64,000 nucleotides of DNA from the NCBI RefSeq assembly GCF_900187605.1, contig NZ_FYEA01000001.1, positions 124,001 to 188,000 of the forward strand, given 5' to 3'. The position numbers and the translations under genes were made by a program. Source of the DNA: Pseudomonas sp. Irchel 3H7. GTDB taxonomy: Bacteria > Pseudomonadota > Gammaproteobacteria > Pseudomonadales > Pseudomonadaceae. This document shows positions 23,676 through 33,191 of this stretch, one piece after another (position 1 is the first letter of the stretch; every line of letters starts with the position of its first letter). The notes under the pieces are model-generated. The model was not told the origin of the DNA and made no database searches. It was given only the letters and a program-made list of their open reading frames with translations.

Positions 23676-26634
23676 CCTGACTGCGGCACGAATAACCGGT
23701 CGCCAGTGCTTCGCCCTGCTCCGCCGGCGCGTCGACCTGACGGGCCCACGACTGCTCGTAGATCACCGCCGAGGTCTGGCGATTGCGCGCCTCGTGGCCG
23801 TAAGTGCCGGACATGCCGCAGCAACCGGTGGATTGTGTGGCCAGCTGCAAACCAGCGCGTTCGAACACCTGCTCCCACTGACGGGTCGCGGCCGGGGCGT
23901 TGGTTTTCTCGGTGCAATGGGCGAGCAGTCGGAACGTTACGGTTTTATCCTGCGCCGCCTGCTCCGGCATCACCTTGAGCAACCACTCCTGCACCAGCGC
24001 CACTTCCGGGCATTGCTGCATACCGGGGACTTTCAGGTATTCCTGGCGATACACCAGCGTCATCGCCGGATCGAGGCCCAACAACGGCACGCCCACATCG
24101 GCCAATTCGCGCAACTGTCGGGCATTGCGCACTGCCGCGCGGTTGAACGCCGAGAGGAAGCCCTGCACATGCAATGGCTTGCCGTTGGCGCTGAACGGTG
24201 CGAGATACACCTGATAGCCAAGGCGCGAAATCAGCTCGACCAGATCGGCCAACAGCGGCGCTTCGAAGTAGCGCGTAAAGGCGTCCTGCACGATGACCAC
24301 GCTGCGCACGCGTTGCGCCTCGGTCAGCGCCGACAGAGTCGACACCGTCGCCGGTTGCACCTGCCAACGGCGCATCGCCGCATGGAAATCAAAACGACTG
24401 AGCAACGGCACGTCGATCATGCCGCCGACCCGTTCCAAGCTGCTGCGAACAAATGAAGCGCCCATCAATCCGTTGTACAGCGCCGGAATCCGCGCCATGT
24501 ACGGAATGCTGTACTCCAGCGAAGCAATCAGATAATCGCGCGCCGGACGCAGATAACGGCTGTGATACAGCTCGAGAAAGCGCGAACGAAACTCCGGCAC
24601 ATTGACCTTCACGGGGCACTGCCCTGCGCAGGATTTGCACGCCAGGCAGCCGGCCATGGCGTCGTAGACTTCGTGGGAGAAGTCTGCGGACTGCGTACGG
24701 CTGTTGCGCCAGCGCTGCCACAAGGTGCTGAAAAAGGCAGGCTTGCGAATGGCATCGGACAACACGTCGACACCCGCCTCGCCCTGCAAACGCAGCCACT
24801 CGCGAATCAACGAGGCGCGGCCCTTGGGCGATTGCGCACGCTCGCGGGTGGCTTTCCACGACGGGCACATCGCATCGTCAGGGTCGAAGTTGTAGCAGGC
24901 GCCATTGCCGTTGCAATGCATGGCGGCGCCGTAGTCCTGCCAGACTTTTTCGTCGATCTGCCGATCCAGTTCACCGCGCAAAGTCACTTCGTCGATTTTC
25001 AGCAGCGCCGCGCCGGTGTTGGCCGGGGTGGCAATTTTGCCCGGGTTGAACTGGTTGAACGGGTCGAACGCGGCTTTCAAGGCTTGCAGGGCCGGATACA
25101 GCTCACCGAAAAATGCCGGCGCGTATTCCGAGCGCAAGCCTTTGCCATGCTCGCCCCACAACAGGCCGCCGTAACGTTGGGTCAGTGCCGCAACGCCGTC
25201 GGATACCGGACGCACCAGCGCCGCTTGCTGCGGGTCTTTCATGTCGAGAATCGGCCGCACGTGCAGCACGCCCGCGTCGACGTGACCGAACATGCCGTAC
25301 TGCAAACCGTGGCTGTCGAGCAGGTCGCGCAGTTCTGCGATGTACTCAGCCAGATGTTGCGGCGGTACAGCGGTGTCTTCGACAAACGGCTGCGGGCGCG
25401 CTTCACCGGCGACGTTGCCGAGCAGGCCCACCGCACGTTTGCGCATGCCGTAAACCTTGTTTACCGCCGCATGGCCGACCGCCAGCGTGTGGCCCAAACG
25501 CTCAACCGTGCGGTCGCTGCTCAAGTGTTCGACGAATGCTTCGACCCGGCGCTGCAAATCCTCCGGATCGTCGCCGCAGAACTCCACCAGATTGATGCCC
25601 AGGGTCGGGCGCTCGGCGCTTTCCGGGAAATACTCGGCGACGCCGTGCCAGACGATGTCCTGCATCGCCAGTAGCAAGACTTTCGAGTCAACGGTTTCGA
25701 TCGACAACGGTTTGAGCGCCATCAAGGCGCGGGCGTCGCGCAACGCGTCCATGAACCCGGCGTAGCGGATGTTCACCAACATCGTGTGTTTGGGGATCGG
25801 CAACACATTCAGCCGCGCCTCGACGACAAACCCCAGCGAGCCTTCAGCACCGCACAGCACGCTGTTGAGGTTGAAACGGTTATCCGCCTCACGCAGGTGC
25901 GCGAGGTCATAACCTGTCAGGCAGCGGTTGAGATCGGGGAAACGCTCTTTGATCAGTTCACCCTGCTCATCAATGATTTGCCGGGCACAGCGGTAGGCTT
26001 CACCGACGCGATCGTCGCGGGCACACAGCGCTTCAAGCTCAGTTTCCTCAAGGGGCAAACCGTGCAGGCGCTCGCCACCGCGCAGGACCATATCGAGTTC
26101 GAGCACATGGTCGCGGGTCTTGCCGTAGGTGCAACTGCCCTGACCGCTGGCGTCGGTGTTGATCATGCCGCCGACGGTGGCGCGGTTGGAGGTCGACAGT
26201 TCCGGGGCGAAAAACAGCCCGGCGGATTTCAGCGCAGCGTTGAGCTGATCCTTGACCACCCCGGCCTGCACGCGCACCCAGCGCTCCTCAACATTGATTT
26301 CGAGGATGCGGTTCATGTGCCGCGAGAGGTCGACGACGATGCCATCGGTCAGCGATTGGCCGTTGGTGCCGGTGCCACCGCCGCGAGGGGTGATCACCAC
26401 TTGCTGGTACGCCGGTTCGGCGATCAGTCGTGCGACCCGTGCCACGTCATCGGCATCCATCGGAAACACCGCGGCTTGCGGCAGGCGCTGATAGATCGAG
26501 TTGTCGGTCGCCAGCACCACGCGGCTGGCGTAATCGGCGCTGATTTCACCGCGAAAGCCGCTGTTCTTCAGGGTGTTGAGGAACTGTTGGTAATCGCTGG
26601 TCAGGGCTTTGGCGGGGGACAGCTGGGCAATCAT
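23608..26634 (-). CDS. ydiJ: FAD-linked oxidase with Fe-S domain, YdiJ-type D-2-hydroxyglutarate dehydrogenase
   Basis: A 1008-residue fusion matching E. coli YdiJ in length and order. Residues about 50-280 form the FAD-binding PCMH domain (TPRGGGTGTNGQSL), and a second flavoprotein domain follows with GEHGKGLRSEYAP and FNPGKI. Then come a 4Fe-4S segment (CLACKSCAGQCPVKVN) and a C-terminal CCG domain (STGCCGMSGTYGHEA). YdiJ relatives oxidise D-2-hydroxyglutarate or similar 2-hydroxyacids and pass electrons to the respiratory chain. It is divergent from a LysR gene at 26792. Its 3' end overlaps pqiA module 2 antisense. Confidence 0.88.
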   Translation of the reverse strand: MIAQLSPAKALTSDYQQFLNTLKNSGFRGEISADYASRVVLATDNSIYQRLPQAAVFPMDADDVARVARLIAEPAYQQVVITPRGGGTGTNGQSLTDGIVVDLSRHMNRILEINVEERWVRVQAGVVKDQLNAALKSAGLFFAPELSTSNRATVGGMINTDASGQGSCTYGKTRDHVLELDMVLRGGERLHGLPLEETELEALCARDDRVGEAYRCARQIIDEQGELIKERFPDLNRCLTGYDLAHLREADNRFNLNSVLCGAEGSLGFVVEARLNVLPIPKHTMLVNIRYAGFMDALRDARALMALKPLSIETVDSKVLLLAMQDIVWHGVAEYFPESAERPTLGINLVEFCGDDPEDLQRRVEAFVEHLSSDRTVERLGHTLAVGHAAVNKVYGMRKRAVGLLGNVAGEARPQPFVEDTAVPPQHLAEYIAELRDLLDSHGLQYGMFGHVDAGVLHVRPILDMKDPQQAALVRPVSDGVAALTQRYGGLLWGEHGKGLRSEYAPAFFGELYPALQALKAAFDPFNQFNPGKIATPANTGAALLKIDEVTLRGELDRQIDEKVWQDYGAAMHCNGNGACYNFDPDDAMCPSWKATRERAQSPKGRASLIREWLRLQGEAGVDVLSDAIRKPAFFSTLWQRWRNSRTQSADFSHEVYDAMAGCLACKSCAGQCPVKVNVPEFRSRFLELYHSRYLRPARDYLIASLEYSIPYMARIPALYNGLMGASFVRSSLERVGGMIDVPLLSRFDFHAAMRRWQVQPATVSTLSALTEAQRVRSVVIVQDAFTRYFEAPLLADLVELISRLGYQVYLAPFSANGKPLHVQGFLSAFNRAAVRNARQLRELADVGVPLLGLDPAMTLVYRQEYLKVPGMQQCPEVALVQEWLLKVMPEQAAQDKTVTFRLLAHCTEKTNAPAATRQWEQVFERAGLQLATQSTGCCGMSGTYGHEARNRQTSAVIYEQSWARQVDAPAEQGEALATGYSCRSQVKRQSDQALRHPLQVLLEVQRR

Positions 26635-26791
26635 CGGTCAGGTTATCTCGGTCAAATCGGGCCGTGTGGCGGTGAACAGTTGTACGCAACGAATGATTGC
26701 GTCAGGCTCCGCCATCTCATGGTGCCCATGTTCATTGCTGGCGAACGCCGGGACAACCGTAAATTCGACCCGCTATTGATGACTTTTACGA

Positions 26792-27676
26792 ATGAATCCG
26801 CGCACGCTCACCCCTTCCATGTCGTTATTGCTGGCTTTCGAGGCCGCCGCGCGCCATGAAAGCTACACCCGCGCCGCTCATGAACTGTCGCTGACGCAGA
26901 GTGCGGTCAGCCGCCAGGTGCAGATTCTCGAGAAAATGCTCGGCATGCGTTTGTTCAGCCGCGAAGGCCGGCAAGTGGTACTGACCGATGTCGGACGGAT
27001 GTATCAACGCGAACTCGCCGAAGCGCTCGGGCAGATTCGCAGCGCGACGTTGCAGGCCATGGCATTTGGTTCGGGCATTCACAGTTTGCGTCTGGCGACG
27101 CTGCCGACCTTCGGCTCGAAATGGTTGCTGCCACGGCTGAAGGATTTCTACACCGCGCATCCGGGCATGACCGTGCATTTGCATTCGCGGATCGAAGCAA
27201 TCGACTTCGATACCAGCGAAATCGATGCGGCGATCTGTGTTGGCGGCGGGGACTGGCCGGGATTGACTGCCCTGCCCCTGCATACCGAAGAATTGGTAGT
27301 GATCGCCAGTGCGCAGTTGTCCGACGCCGAACGCGATGACGCCCAACAGCACATCGCCGGGCAACTGCTGCTCAATGTCAGCAGCAATGCTCAGGCCTGG
27401 GCGGAGTGGTTCAGTCATCACGGCTTGCCGCACCGCAGCATGCGCATCGGCCCGAGTTTTGAAATGACCTCGCACTTGATTCAAGCGGTGCGGGCCAATA
27501 TTGGCGTGGGGCTGGTGCCGCGAATTCTGGTTGAGGATGAGTTGCTCAGCGGTGAGTTGCTGCAACTGGGTGAGCCGATTACCAGTCGACGCAGCTATTA
27601 CCTGGTGTATCCGCCGCGCAATGAGAATTTGCCGTCGCTGAAAGCGTTTCGGGATTGGCTGCTAGAAACGTTGTAA
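26792..27676 (+). CDS. LysR-family regulator (GcvA-like), divergent from ydiJ
   Basis: A 294-residue LysR regulator of the GcvA/AmpR-like subgroup. It opens PSMSLLLAFEAAARHESYTR, then AAHELSLTQSAVSRQVQILE, and has the GVGLVPRILVEDEL segment near the end. The 157-bp divergent spacer makes the YdiJ-type oxidase its likely target, with a 2-hydroxyacid as the likely effector (inference). It is followed by a REP pair that separates it from the convergent glucarate dehydratase gene. Confidence 0.9.
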   Translation: MNPRTLTPSMSLLLAFEAAARHESYTRAAHELSLTQSAVSRQVQILEKMLGMRLFSREGRQVVLTDVGRMYQRELAEALGQIRSATLQAMAFGSGIHSLRLATLPTFGSKWLLPRLKDFYTAHPGMTVHLHSRIEAIDFDTSEIDAAICVGGGDWPGLTALPLHTEELVVIASAQLSDAERDDAQQHIAGQLLLNVSSNAQAWAEWFSHHGLPHRSMRIGPSFEMTSHLIQAVRANIGVGLVPRILVEDELLSGELLQLGEPITSRRSYYLVYPPRNENLPSLKAFRDWLLETL

Positions 27677-27690
27677 CCATGAGGACGCCA

Positions 27691-27755
27691 ATCGCGAGCA
27701 GGCTCACTCCTACAGTTGGAATGCGTTTCCCTGTAGGAGTGAGCCTGCTCGCGAT
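27691..27755. repeat. REP inverted pair, 24-bp arms
   Basis: The inverted arm is at 27691-27714 and the direct arm TGTAGGAGTGAGCCTGCTCG.. at 27732-27755. They are identical in both arms to the element at 1716-1804. It lies between the convergent LysR and gudD genes. Confidence 0.9.
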
Positions 27756-27773
27756 GGCGTCAATTCAGGCACC

Positions 27774-29048
27774 TCAAAATCTCGGCTTGATCGCCCTCCA
27801 ATCCGGCTTGTAACGCTGCATCTGCCGCACATCATCACGCTGGCGAATCCCGCACGTCAGGTACTGATCATGCAGCTTGCCCAACTGATCATGGTCCAGT
27901 TCCAGCCCAAGCCCCGGCGCCCGGGTGATCTTCACGCAGCCATCGACAATCGGCAGTTTGCCGCCCTTGATCACTTCTTCGTCCGGTTCCTGCCACGGGT
28001 AATGGGTGTCACAGGCGTAATCCAGATTCGGCACCGCCGCCGCGACATGCGCCATCGCCATCAGGCTGATGCCCAGGTGCGAATTGGAATGCATCGACAC
28101 GCCAACGCCGAATACATCGCACATCTTCGCCAGCGTTTGCGTGTCGCGCAGGCCGCCCCAGTAATGATGGTCAGCAAGGACGATCTGCACGCTGTTCTGC
28201 GCAACGCTGCGACGGAACTCGGCGAAATCGGTGACCACCATGTTGGTCGCCAGCGGCAGACCCGTGCGTTTGTGCAGTTCGGCCATGCCGTCGAGGCCAG
28301 GGGTCGGGTCTTCGTAATATTGCAGATCATCGCCGAGCAATTCGGCCATGCGAATCGAGGTTTCCAGTGACCAGTTGCCATTCGGATCGATGCGCAGCGG
28401 GTAGCCGGGAAAGGCTTTTTTCAGCGCCTTGATGCACGCCACTTCATGCTCCGGCGGCAACGTACCGGCCTTGAGCTTGATGCTCTTGAAGCCGTACGCC
28501 TCGATCATCCGCGCAGCTTGCGCAACAATCTGTTGTTCGCTGAGTGCTTCGCCCCAGTTGTCCGGTTTATAGGGCGAATCGACATGCTGCGCGTACTTGA
28601 AGAACAGATAGGCGCTGAACGGTACCTCATCGCGAATCGCGCCGCCGAGCAGGTCCACCAGCGGCACATTCAGGTAATGCGCCTGCAAATCGAGGAAAGC
28701 CACTTCGAACGCCGAATAGGCATTGCTCACCGCTTTACTGGCGTGGGAACCGGGGGCCAGTTCGGCACCGGCGAGACTGGCAGGTTTGTTCGCGGCAACG
28801 GTCGCCTGGACGATGGCGCGCAACTGGTTGAGATTGAACGGGTCGAGGCCGATCAGTTGCGCCTGCAATTGCTGCTGGATCGCCAGCGCCGGGGCATCGC
28901 CATAACTTTCGCCAAGGCCGATGTAGCCGTTGTCGCTTTCGATCTCGATGATCGAGCGCAAGGCGAAGGGTTCATGAATGCCGCTGGCGTTGAGCAGCGG
29001 CGGATCACGGAAGGCAATCGGGGTCACAGTTACGCGGGTGATTTTCAA
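27774..29048 (-). CDS. gudD: Glucarate dehydratase (enolase superfamily)
   Basis: A 424-residue mandelate-racemase/enolase superfamily enzyme of the glucarate dehydratase group, converting D-glucarate to 5-keto-4-deoxyglucarate. The N-terminal capping domain has FRDPPLLNASGIHEPFALRS. The barrel carries the KxK base (IKLKAG), metal ligands in RIDPNGNW and YYEDPTPG, ATNMVVTDF, and the His/Asp dyad in MHSNSHLGIS with CDTHYPW near the end. It shares orientation with the MFS gene 30 bp upstream, and both face a divergent LysR gene, forming a sugar-acid use module. The next pathway enzyme, keto-deoxyglucarate dehydratase, is not in the window. Confidence 0.9.
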   Translation of the reverse strand: MKITRVTVTPIAFRDPPLLNASGIHEPFALRSIIEIESDNGYIGLGESYGDAPALAIQQQLQAQLIGLDPFNLNQLRAIVQATVAANKPASLAGAELAPGSHASKAVSNAYSAFEVAFLDLQAHYLNVPLVDLLGGAIRDEVPFSAYLFFKYAQHVDSPYKPDNWGEALSEQQIVAQAARMIEAYGFKSIKLKAGTLPPEHEVACIKALKKAFPGYPLRIDPNGNWSLETSIRMAELLGDDLQYYEDPTPGLDGMAELHKRTGLPLATNMVVTDFAEFRRSVAQNSVQIVLADHHYWGGLRDTQTLAKMCDVFGVGVSMHSNSHLGISLMAMAHVAAAVPNLDYACDTHYPWQEPDEEVIKGGKLPIVDGCVKITRAPGLGLELDHDQLGKLHDQYLTCGIRQRDDVRQMQRYKPDWRAIKPRF

Positions 29049-29078
29049 GATAACGCTCCTGACAGATCAACAATCAAT

Positions 29079-30446
29079 TCAATGGCTCGCGGCCGGGCTG
29101 GCCGTCACAACAACGGCGGTCTCGTCATGGGGCTTTGCCAGGGATTTACCCTTGGCACCCGGCGCGGTGCGGGCGAAAAAGATCACCACCGCAGCGATCA
29201 GCGACGTCGCCGCCAAGCCATATAGTCCGCCCTCGATGGAGCCAGTGGTTTCTTCGAGGAAGCCGAACGCCGTCGGCGCAACGAAGCCGCCGAGGTTGCC
29301 GATGGAGTTGATCAGCGCGATCACCGCAGCGGCGATACGCGCATCCAGATAGCTTTGCGGAATCGGCCAGAACAACGCCGACGCAGCCTTGAAGCCGATG
29401 GCGGCGAAACAGATGGCAACGAAGGCGAAGATCGGCCCGCCAATGGTCGACATGAACATGCCGATCGCCGCGATCACCAGCGTCAACGCCACCCACGCCT
29501 GCTGGAATTTCCACTTGCCGGCCATCGCCGCAAAACCGTACATGGCGACAATCGAAATGATCCATGGGATCGAATTAAGCAGGCCAACCTGAAAGTCGCC
29601 GAGATTGCCCATTTTCTTGATCATGCTCGGCAGCCAGAACGTCGCGCCGTAAATGGTCAGGGCAATGGAAAAGTAGATGAAGCAGAACAGCGCAATCTGC
29701 CGGTCCGCCAACAACTTGAACATCGACGGCTTGGCTACCTGTACCGCCTCACGAGCGCGCTGCTCCTCGGCAATCGCCGCCACCAGCGCTTCGCGTTCCT
29801 CTTCGCTCAACCACTTGGCCTGACGCGGATGCGATTGCAGCCAGAACCATACGAATGCGCATAGCACCACCGACGCCGCGCCTTCGATCAGGAACATCCA
29901 CTGCCAGCCATGCAGGCCCAGACCGCTGATATGCAGCAGCGCACCGGACACCGGGCCGGAGATCACCGAAGCAATCGCCGAACCGCTGAGAAACACTGCC
30001 ATGGTCTTGCCGCGCTCGGAAGCCGGCAGCCACTGGGTGAAGTAATAAATGATCCCCGGAAAGAACCCCGCCTCGGCCGCACCAAGAATAAAGCGCAGCA
30101 CATAGAAACTGGTTTCACCTTTGACGAAGGCCATGGCCATGGCGGCAGCGCCCCAGGTGAACATGATCCGCGTCAGCCAGACTCGCGCGCCGTAACGTTG
30201 CAGAAGCATGTTGGACGGCACTTCGAACAGCGCATAGCCAACGAAGAACAATCCGGCGCCGAGGCCGTAAGCCGCCGCGCCGATGCCCAGATCGGTTTCC
30301 ATGTGACTGCGCACGAAACCGATGTTGACCCGATCGATGTAGTTGACGATGAACATCACCACGAACAGCGGCAGCACGTGGCGCTTGACCTTGGCGGCGG
30401 CACGGGCGAGCACCGTGACGTCCAGCGGACTCTGGAGGGTTTTCAA
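29079..30446 (-). CDS. gudP: MFS transporter, anion:cation symporter family, probable glucarate importer
   Basis: A 455-residue, 12-TM major facilitator of the ACS group that includes GudP/GarP hexarate importers. It has IVNYIDRVNIGFVRSHMETD in helix 1, GYALFEVPSNMLLQRYGARV and AAEAGFFPGIIYYFTQWLP. The start is a TTG at 30446 with GGGAG about six bases upstream (complement of 30453-30457). The only gap to gudD is 30 bp, so it is co-transcribed and should import glucarate or galactarate. The symbol is by context. Confidence 0.82.
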   Translation of the reverse strand: MKTLQSPLDVTVLARAAAKVKRHVLPLFVVMFIVNYIDRVNIGFVRSHMETDLGIGAAAYGLGAGLFFVGYALFEVPSNMLLQRYGARVWLTRIMFTWGAAAMAMAFVKGETSFYVLRFILGAAEAGFFPGIIYYFTQWLPASERGKTMAVFLSGSAIASVISGPVSGALLHISGLGLHGWQWMFLIEGAASVVLCAFVWFWLQSHPRQAKWLSEEEREALVAAIAEEQRAREAVQVAKPSMFKLLADRQIALFCFIYFSIALTIYGATFWLPSMIKKMGNLGDFQVGLLNSIPWIISIVAMYGFAAMAGKWKFQQAWVALTLVIAAIGMFMSTIGGPIFAFVAICFAAIGFKAASALFWPIPQSYLDARIAAAVIALINSIGNLGGFVAPTAFGFLEETTGSIEGGLYGLAATSLIAAVVIFFARTAPGAKGKSLAKPHDETAVVVTASPAASH

Positions 30447-30542
30447 AGGCGACTCCCGATCTTGTTTTTTTAGGGATGGCGTGAAGCGTTGAGCCGATCA
30501 TGGACGGGGTCATTGATCCCGTCTAATCTAACTTGGCATTCG

Positions 30543-30565
30543 ATTGATACCCGGATTAGATCAAT
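30543..30565. promoter_or_regulatory. LysR box ATTGAT-N11-ATCAAT
   Basis: Dyad ATTGAT (30543-30548) and ATCAAT (30560-30565) with an 11-bp spacer has T-N11-A form. It reaches into the LysR start codon at 30564. A related half, ATTGATCCCG, occurs at 30512-30521. The position suits autoregulation plus control of the divergent transporter. Confidence 0.45.
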
Positions 30566-31463
30566 GTTCGAACTGACCCAACTGCGCTGCTTCACCACCG
30601 TCGCTACCGAACTCAACTTTCGCCGCGCCGCCGAACGGCTGAACATGACGCAGCCGCCGCTGAGCCGGCAGATCCAGTTGCTCGAACATCACCTCGGCGT
30701 CGAGCTGTTCACCCGCAGCACCCGCAGCGTCGCGCTGACCGCCGCCGGCCGTGCTTTTTTCATCGAAGCCCAGAACCTGCTGGAACGCGCGCAGCAAGCG
30801 GCAGTCACCGCCCGGCGGTTTGCCGAAGGCGACATTGGTTCGGTGAACATCAGTTTTGTCGGCAGCGCGGTGTATGAGTTTCTGCCCAAGGTGATCGCCG
30901 AGGCGCGACTGAAACAGCCGCAGGTGAAAATCGATCTGACGGAAATGAACACGTACCAGCAACACGAAGCCCTGCGCGCGCGCCGCATCGATCTGGGCAT
31001 CGCCCGTGCGCCATTATTGGAGCCGGGGTATGCCACCGAGTGCCTGGTGCGCGAGCCGTTTGTGCTGGCAGTGCCGAGCGGTCATCCCTTGGCGACGGCG
31101 GCTGAAGTGGCGGTCAGTGACCTGGATAAACAACCGTTCCTGATGTATTCACACGCTGCTTATCCGCCGTTCAACGAATTGCTGACCGGCATGCTGCGCT
31201 CAGCGCGGGTTGCGCCGGATTATGTGCAGTGGCTGGGGTCGTCGCTGACGATACTGGCACTGGTCAATGCGGGCATGGGCCTGGCGCTGGTGCCGCGTTG
31301 CGCCACCAGTGTGGTGTTCAAGAATGTAGTGTTTCGCGATATCGATTTGGGCGAAGGGGTGCAGAGCGAGCTGCATCTGATCTGGCGGGAGAACAACGAC
31401 AACCCGGCGTTTGCGATGTTGCTGGAAGCGATTCGCCGGGCGGTGGCTGAGGGTTGGGGGTGA
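30564..31463 (+). CDS. LysR-family regulator of the glucarate module
   Basis: A 299-residue LysR regulator: MFELTQLRCFTTVATELNFR then RAAERLNMTQPPLSRQIQLL. The group is similar to CbbR/BenM-like regulators, with GVELFTRSTRSVALTAAGRA. It is divergent from the gudP-gudD pair across a 117-bp spacer with a LysR box. The start at 30564 is chosen; a longer frame from 30489 would overlap the promoter. Confidence 0.9.
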   Translation: MFELTQLRCFTTVATELNFRRAAERLNMTQPPLSRQIQLLEHHLGVELFTRSTRSVALTAAGRAFFIEAQNLLERAQQAAVTARRFAEGDIGSVNISFVGSAVYEFLPKVIAEARLKQPQVKIDLTEMNTYQQHEALRARRIDLGIARAPLLEPGYATECLVREPFVLAVPSGHPLATAAEVAVSDLDKQPFLMYSHAAYPPFNELLTGMLRSARVAPDYVQWLGSSLTILALVNAGMGLALVPRCATSVVFKNVVFRDIDLGEGVQSELHLIWRENNDNPAFAMLLEAIRRAVAEGWG

Positions 31464-31480
31464 AAGGATGACGGTGCTGA

Positions 31481-31606
31481 TCAGCGCTTTGGCGGTGGAG
31501 GCGCACTTGGCCCTTTGACTAGCGGTTTTGCCAATGGCTTGCCGTCTGGCCCCACGAAGAGACGCGCCACGTGAGGTGGCATGGGATTGGGTGCTTTGGC
31601 GCTCAT
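31481..31606 (-). CDS. 41-residue proline-rich small protein
   Basis: MSAKAPNPMPPHVARLFVGP followed by a basic, proline-rich tail ending PPPPKR. Its ATG (ending at 31606) overlaps the stop of the DUF6338 gene by 4 bp, so it is translationally coupled to it. Probable cytoplasmic tail peptide or partner of that membrane protein. I do not recognise a family. Confidence 0.6.
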   Translation of the reverse strand: MSAKAPNPMPPHVARLFVGPDGKPLAKPLVKGPSAPPPPKR

Positions 31607-32208
31607 GAAACAACCTCCTCGACAGAATTGAATTCGACCCACTGAACTTTCGAGGAATCTATCACCATTAATTCGGCGCCAAAAGTGAGCACCTCGCCAC
31701 CATCGCCAAGCCATTGTGGATTCAGCAAGATGAATTGTCCTTCCGAGGGACCGGAGGGCCACTCCAAAGGCCAGCCAAACAATCGCCTCTCGTCATTCAG
31801 TTGCAAAGTGACAAGGCGATCCTGTCGCTCAAAGGCGCTGTACCACTCGCTAGGATGGGAGCTTTTGCGTGTCAGGTGTCGCTTGCGTAGCCACACATGC
31901 AACACCCCGTTTGAAGCCAGATAACAGAAAAGCCCGGCGAGACATACTGAAACAATAAATGCCCACAATGCCTCCGCCCGAGCATCCCATTTCCCTACAG
32001 AAAAGCCTTTCGAACCCACCCACAGACAAATTGCCCCAATCCCCAATACCGCGCCCTGAATCACAAACGTGAAAATCAGCGCCTGCACAATCTGCCCGAA
32101 CGTATCGGGTCGCTTGAACGCCGTCAGCGAATAAAAAATCCACGCCGACAAAAACCCGGGAATCAAGTACTGCAACAACGGGATAACTTCTTTGACCAGA
32201 TCATCCAT
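31603..32208 (-). CDS. DUF6338-like membrane protein
   Basis: 201 residues with three hydrophobic segments (ILPGFLSAWIFYSL region near 17, VIQGAVLGIGAICLWVGS near 50, FIVSVCLAGLFCYLAS near 90). A soluble C-terminal half contains WPLEWPSGPSEGQFILLNPQWL. This layout matches DUF6338-type proteins of unknown function. It is the first gene of a coupled pair with the 41-residue peptide. The 200-bp spacer on its upstream side contains only the lipoprotein terminator. Confidence 0.65.
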   Translation of the reverse strand: MDDLVKEVIPLLQYLIPGFLSAWIFYSLTAFKRPDTFGQIVQALIFTFVIQGAVLGIGAICLWVGSKGFSVGKWDARAEALWAFIVSVCLAGLFCYLASNGVLHVWLRKRHLTRKSSHPSEWYSAFERQDRLVTLQLNDERRLFGWPLEWPSGPSEGQFILLNPQWLGDGGEVLTFGAELMVIDSSKVQWVEFNSVEEVVS

Positions 32209-32353
32209 GATCCGCGACTCCTTGAAAGACCGGCCGATCTGACTATCGACCGCCCCTCAAAAGCCTAGTGCACACGGAAAAAACCCTTCGTGCGCAACTG
32301 TCACCGTTCATTTCGCGAATCAAATCCACACCTTTCAGCCTCCAGGCAGCCAA

Positions 32354-32392
32354 AAAAAAGCAGAAACCGACGATACGGCTTCTGCTTTTTTT
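32354..32392 (-). terminator. Rho-independent terminator of the lipoprotein gene
   Basis: AAAAAAGCAGAAACCG and CGGCTTCTGCTTTTTT form a long stem with one mismatch, flanked by A and T runs. It lies 16 bp beyond the stop of the minus-strand lipoprotein gene and could act on both strands. Confidence 0.85.
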
Positions 32393-32408
32393 GCCCCTGC
32401 AGGCGTCG

Positions 32409-32744
32409 TTACAGGCAGTCACGCACCGATTGGCGCAACGACCCGGACTTGGCCCACGGCGGGCCCTGATACAACGAAACCCGGCTGCCGTCCTTGTATT
32501 TGACGATGTCGAGAATCTCGTCCGCCGTGATGATGCTCGGCGCGGTGATGCGGTAGCCGTTGGAAATCGATGTCTGATAAGTCTTGGCTACATCCTTCTG
32601 CCACAACGGTAATAAACACGCAGCATAGTCTTTGGGCGACTTGGCGCTGGTTTTGCTGATATTCGGCTCACCCGGCACCAGCGACGCCGGCAACGAGCAG
32701 CCTGCCAACAGGGTCAACGCCAGACTCCCGATCCATATCCGCAT
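32409..32744 (-). CDS. Small lipoprotein, unknown function
   Basis: A 111-residue protein with a lipoprotein signal peptide: MRIWIGSLALTLLAGCSLPA, with the lipobox LAGC at Cys16. The mature part contains YAACLLPLWQKDVAKTYQTS and a PPWAKSGSLRQSVRDCL end, resembling small pseudomonad envelope lipoproteins without a named function. The start follows CAGGAA. It is a single gene with its own terminator. Residues +2/+3 after the Cys are Ser-Leu, so outer-membrane sorting is likely. Confidence 0.75.
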   Translation of the reverse strand: MRIWIGSLALTLLAGCSLPASLVPGEPNISKTSAKSPKDYAACLLPLWQKDVAKTYQTSISNGYRITAPSIITADEILDIVKYKDGSRVSLYQGPPWAKSGSLRQSVRDCL

Positions 32745-32929
32745 GGTGTATTCCTGATCTGAAAAAAAGTGAATGTAGCGTGTAAGCGGCGCTACATCCA
32801 TCGTGGCACCGCGCCCTCGGCGCAATCTGCACAACTTTTCACAACCGTTCAGCGTGCTGACGAACAGGCTTTGCCCATCGACGAAAAATGCGACTACTCT
32901 TTTCTACCGAGAATGTTCTGGAGGTGATC

Positions 32930-33169
32930 ATGCGGCTCAATGAATACGAACACGAACTTCAACGCGACCTGCAAAGCGTTGCATCGGACTTGAGATGGTC
33001 GGCGGTCGACCTGAAACGTATCGCAGAACAACTGCGCAAATCCGGCAATGAGGCAGATGCGCAAAGCGTGCTGAGATCCTGTGAGGTGCTGCAAAGCGAT
33101 GAAGAACGGCTGCAACTCTATGCCAGGGAAGTGAAAGCCCGCGCCATCAGCCGGACCAAGGTCCACTAA
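32930..33169 (+). CDS. 79-residue helical protein, unknown function
   Basis: MRLNEYEHELQRDLQSVASD begins a nearly all-helical, charged protein with heptad-like spacing throughout. No cysteine pair or membrane segment is present apart from a single Cys. A strong ribosome binding site, GGAGGTGATC, precedes the ATG, supporting a real gene. A terminator follows. Family not recognised. Confidence 0.7.
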   Translation: MRLNEYEHELQRDLQSVASDLRWSAVDLKRIAEQLRKSGNEADAQSVLRSCEVLQSDEERLQLYAREVKARAISRTKVH

Positions 33170-33191
33170 GCCACTCTCCCCCCAAAAAACA

